A DNA stretch of 34,437 bases from Candidatus Olsenella stercoravium (GTDB taxonomy: Bacteria > Actinomycetota > Coriobacteriia > Coriobacteriales > Atopobiaceae): positions 1-34,437 of the forward strand of contig DXBZ01000089.1 in assembly GCA_019116265.1 (NCBI GenBank), read 5' to 3'. The translations under genes were made by a program, and so were the position numbers. Every line of letters begins with the position of its first letter. Within the stretch, counting starts at the first letter, position 1. Below, in pieces: positions 34,025 through 34,437 of this stretch. Under the pieces are notes generated by a model. That model saw only the letters and a program-made list of their open reading frames with translations, had not been told where the DNA came from and ran no database searches.

Positions 34025-34437
<413 letters not shown>

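Overview
GC-rich bacterial chromosomal window, probably from an Olsenella/Atopobiaceae-like member of the Coriobacteriia (lineage inferred from gene content and style only). It holds about 28 credible genes: PTS IIC (partial), class II aldolase, FUSC transporter, an NRAMP-related transporter abutting an MgtE-like gene, SUFU-domain protein, two LemA paralogs, tRNA-Ser(UGA), tadA, lactate permease, RlmI-like methyltransferase, deoC, a large BspA/beta-helix/Cna-B surface protein with an IPETG sorting signal, DEAD-box helicase, metA, HTH plus Ser/Thr kinase, MerR regulator, lipoprotein, XRE, DUF4230-like, GIY-YIG-like protein, an AAA/DUF4143 relic, a HigBA-like TA pair, DUF3592-like, a CoA-disulfide-reductase/rhodanese/siroheme-type fusion, Cof-HAD, NifX-like, CbiK-like, YfcE-like and dnaK (partial). 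Most notable non-coding signals: (1) a short proline-containing leader ORF (MKPRPHSR*) upstream of the MgtE-like/NRAMP-like pair; (2) a near-perfect hairpin occluding the Shine-Dalgarno of the 22139 gene, next to a 15-bp palindrome that recurs upstream of the kinase gene; (3) several families of intergenic palindromes, many with a GGGACAG core, that overlap stop codons or flank single genes as pairs, including inverted copies around the surface-protein gene; (4) perfect palindromes at the XRE/DUF4230 divergent promoter and upstream of the TA locus. All calls are by reading only; no searches or folding were run.
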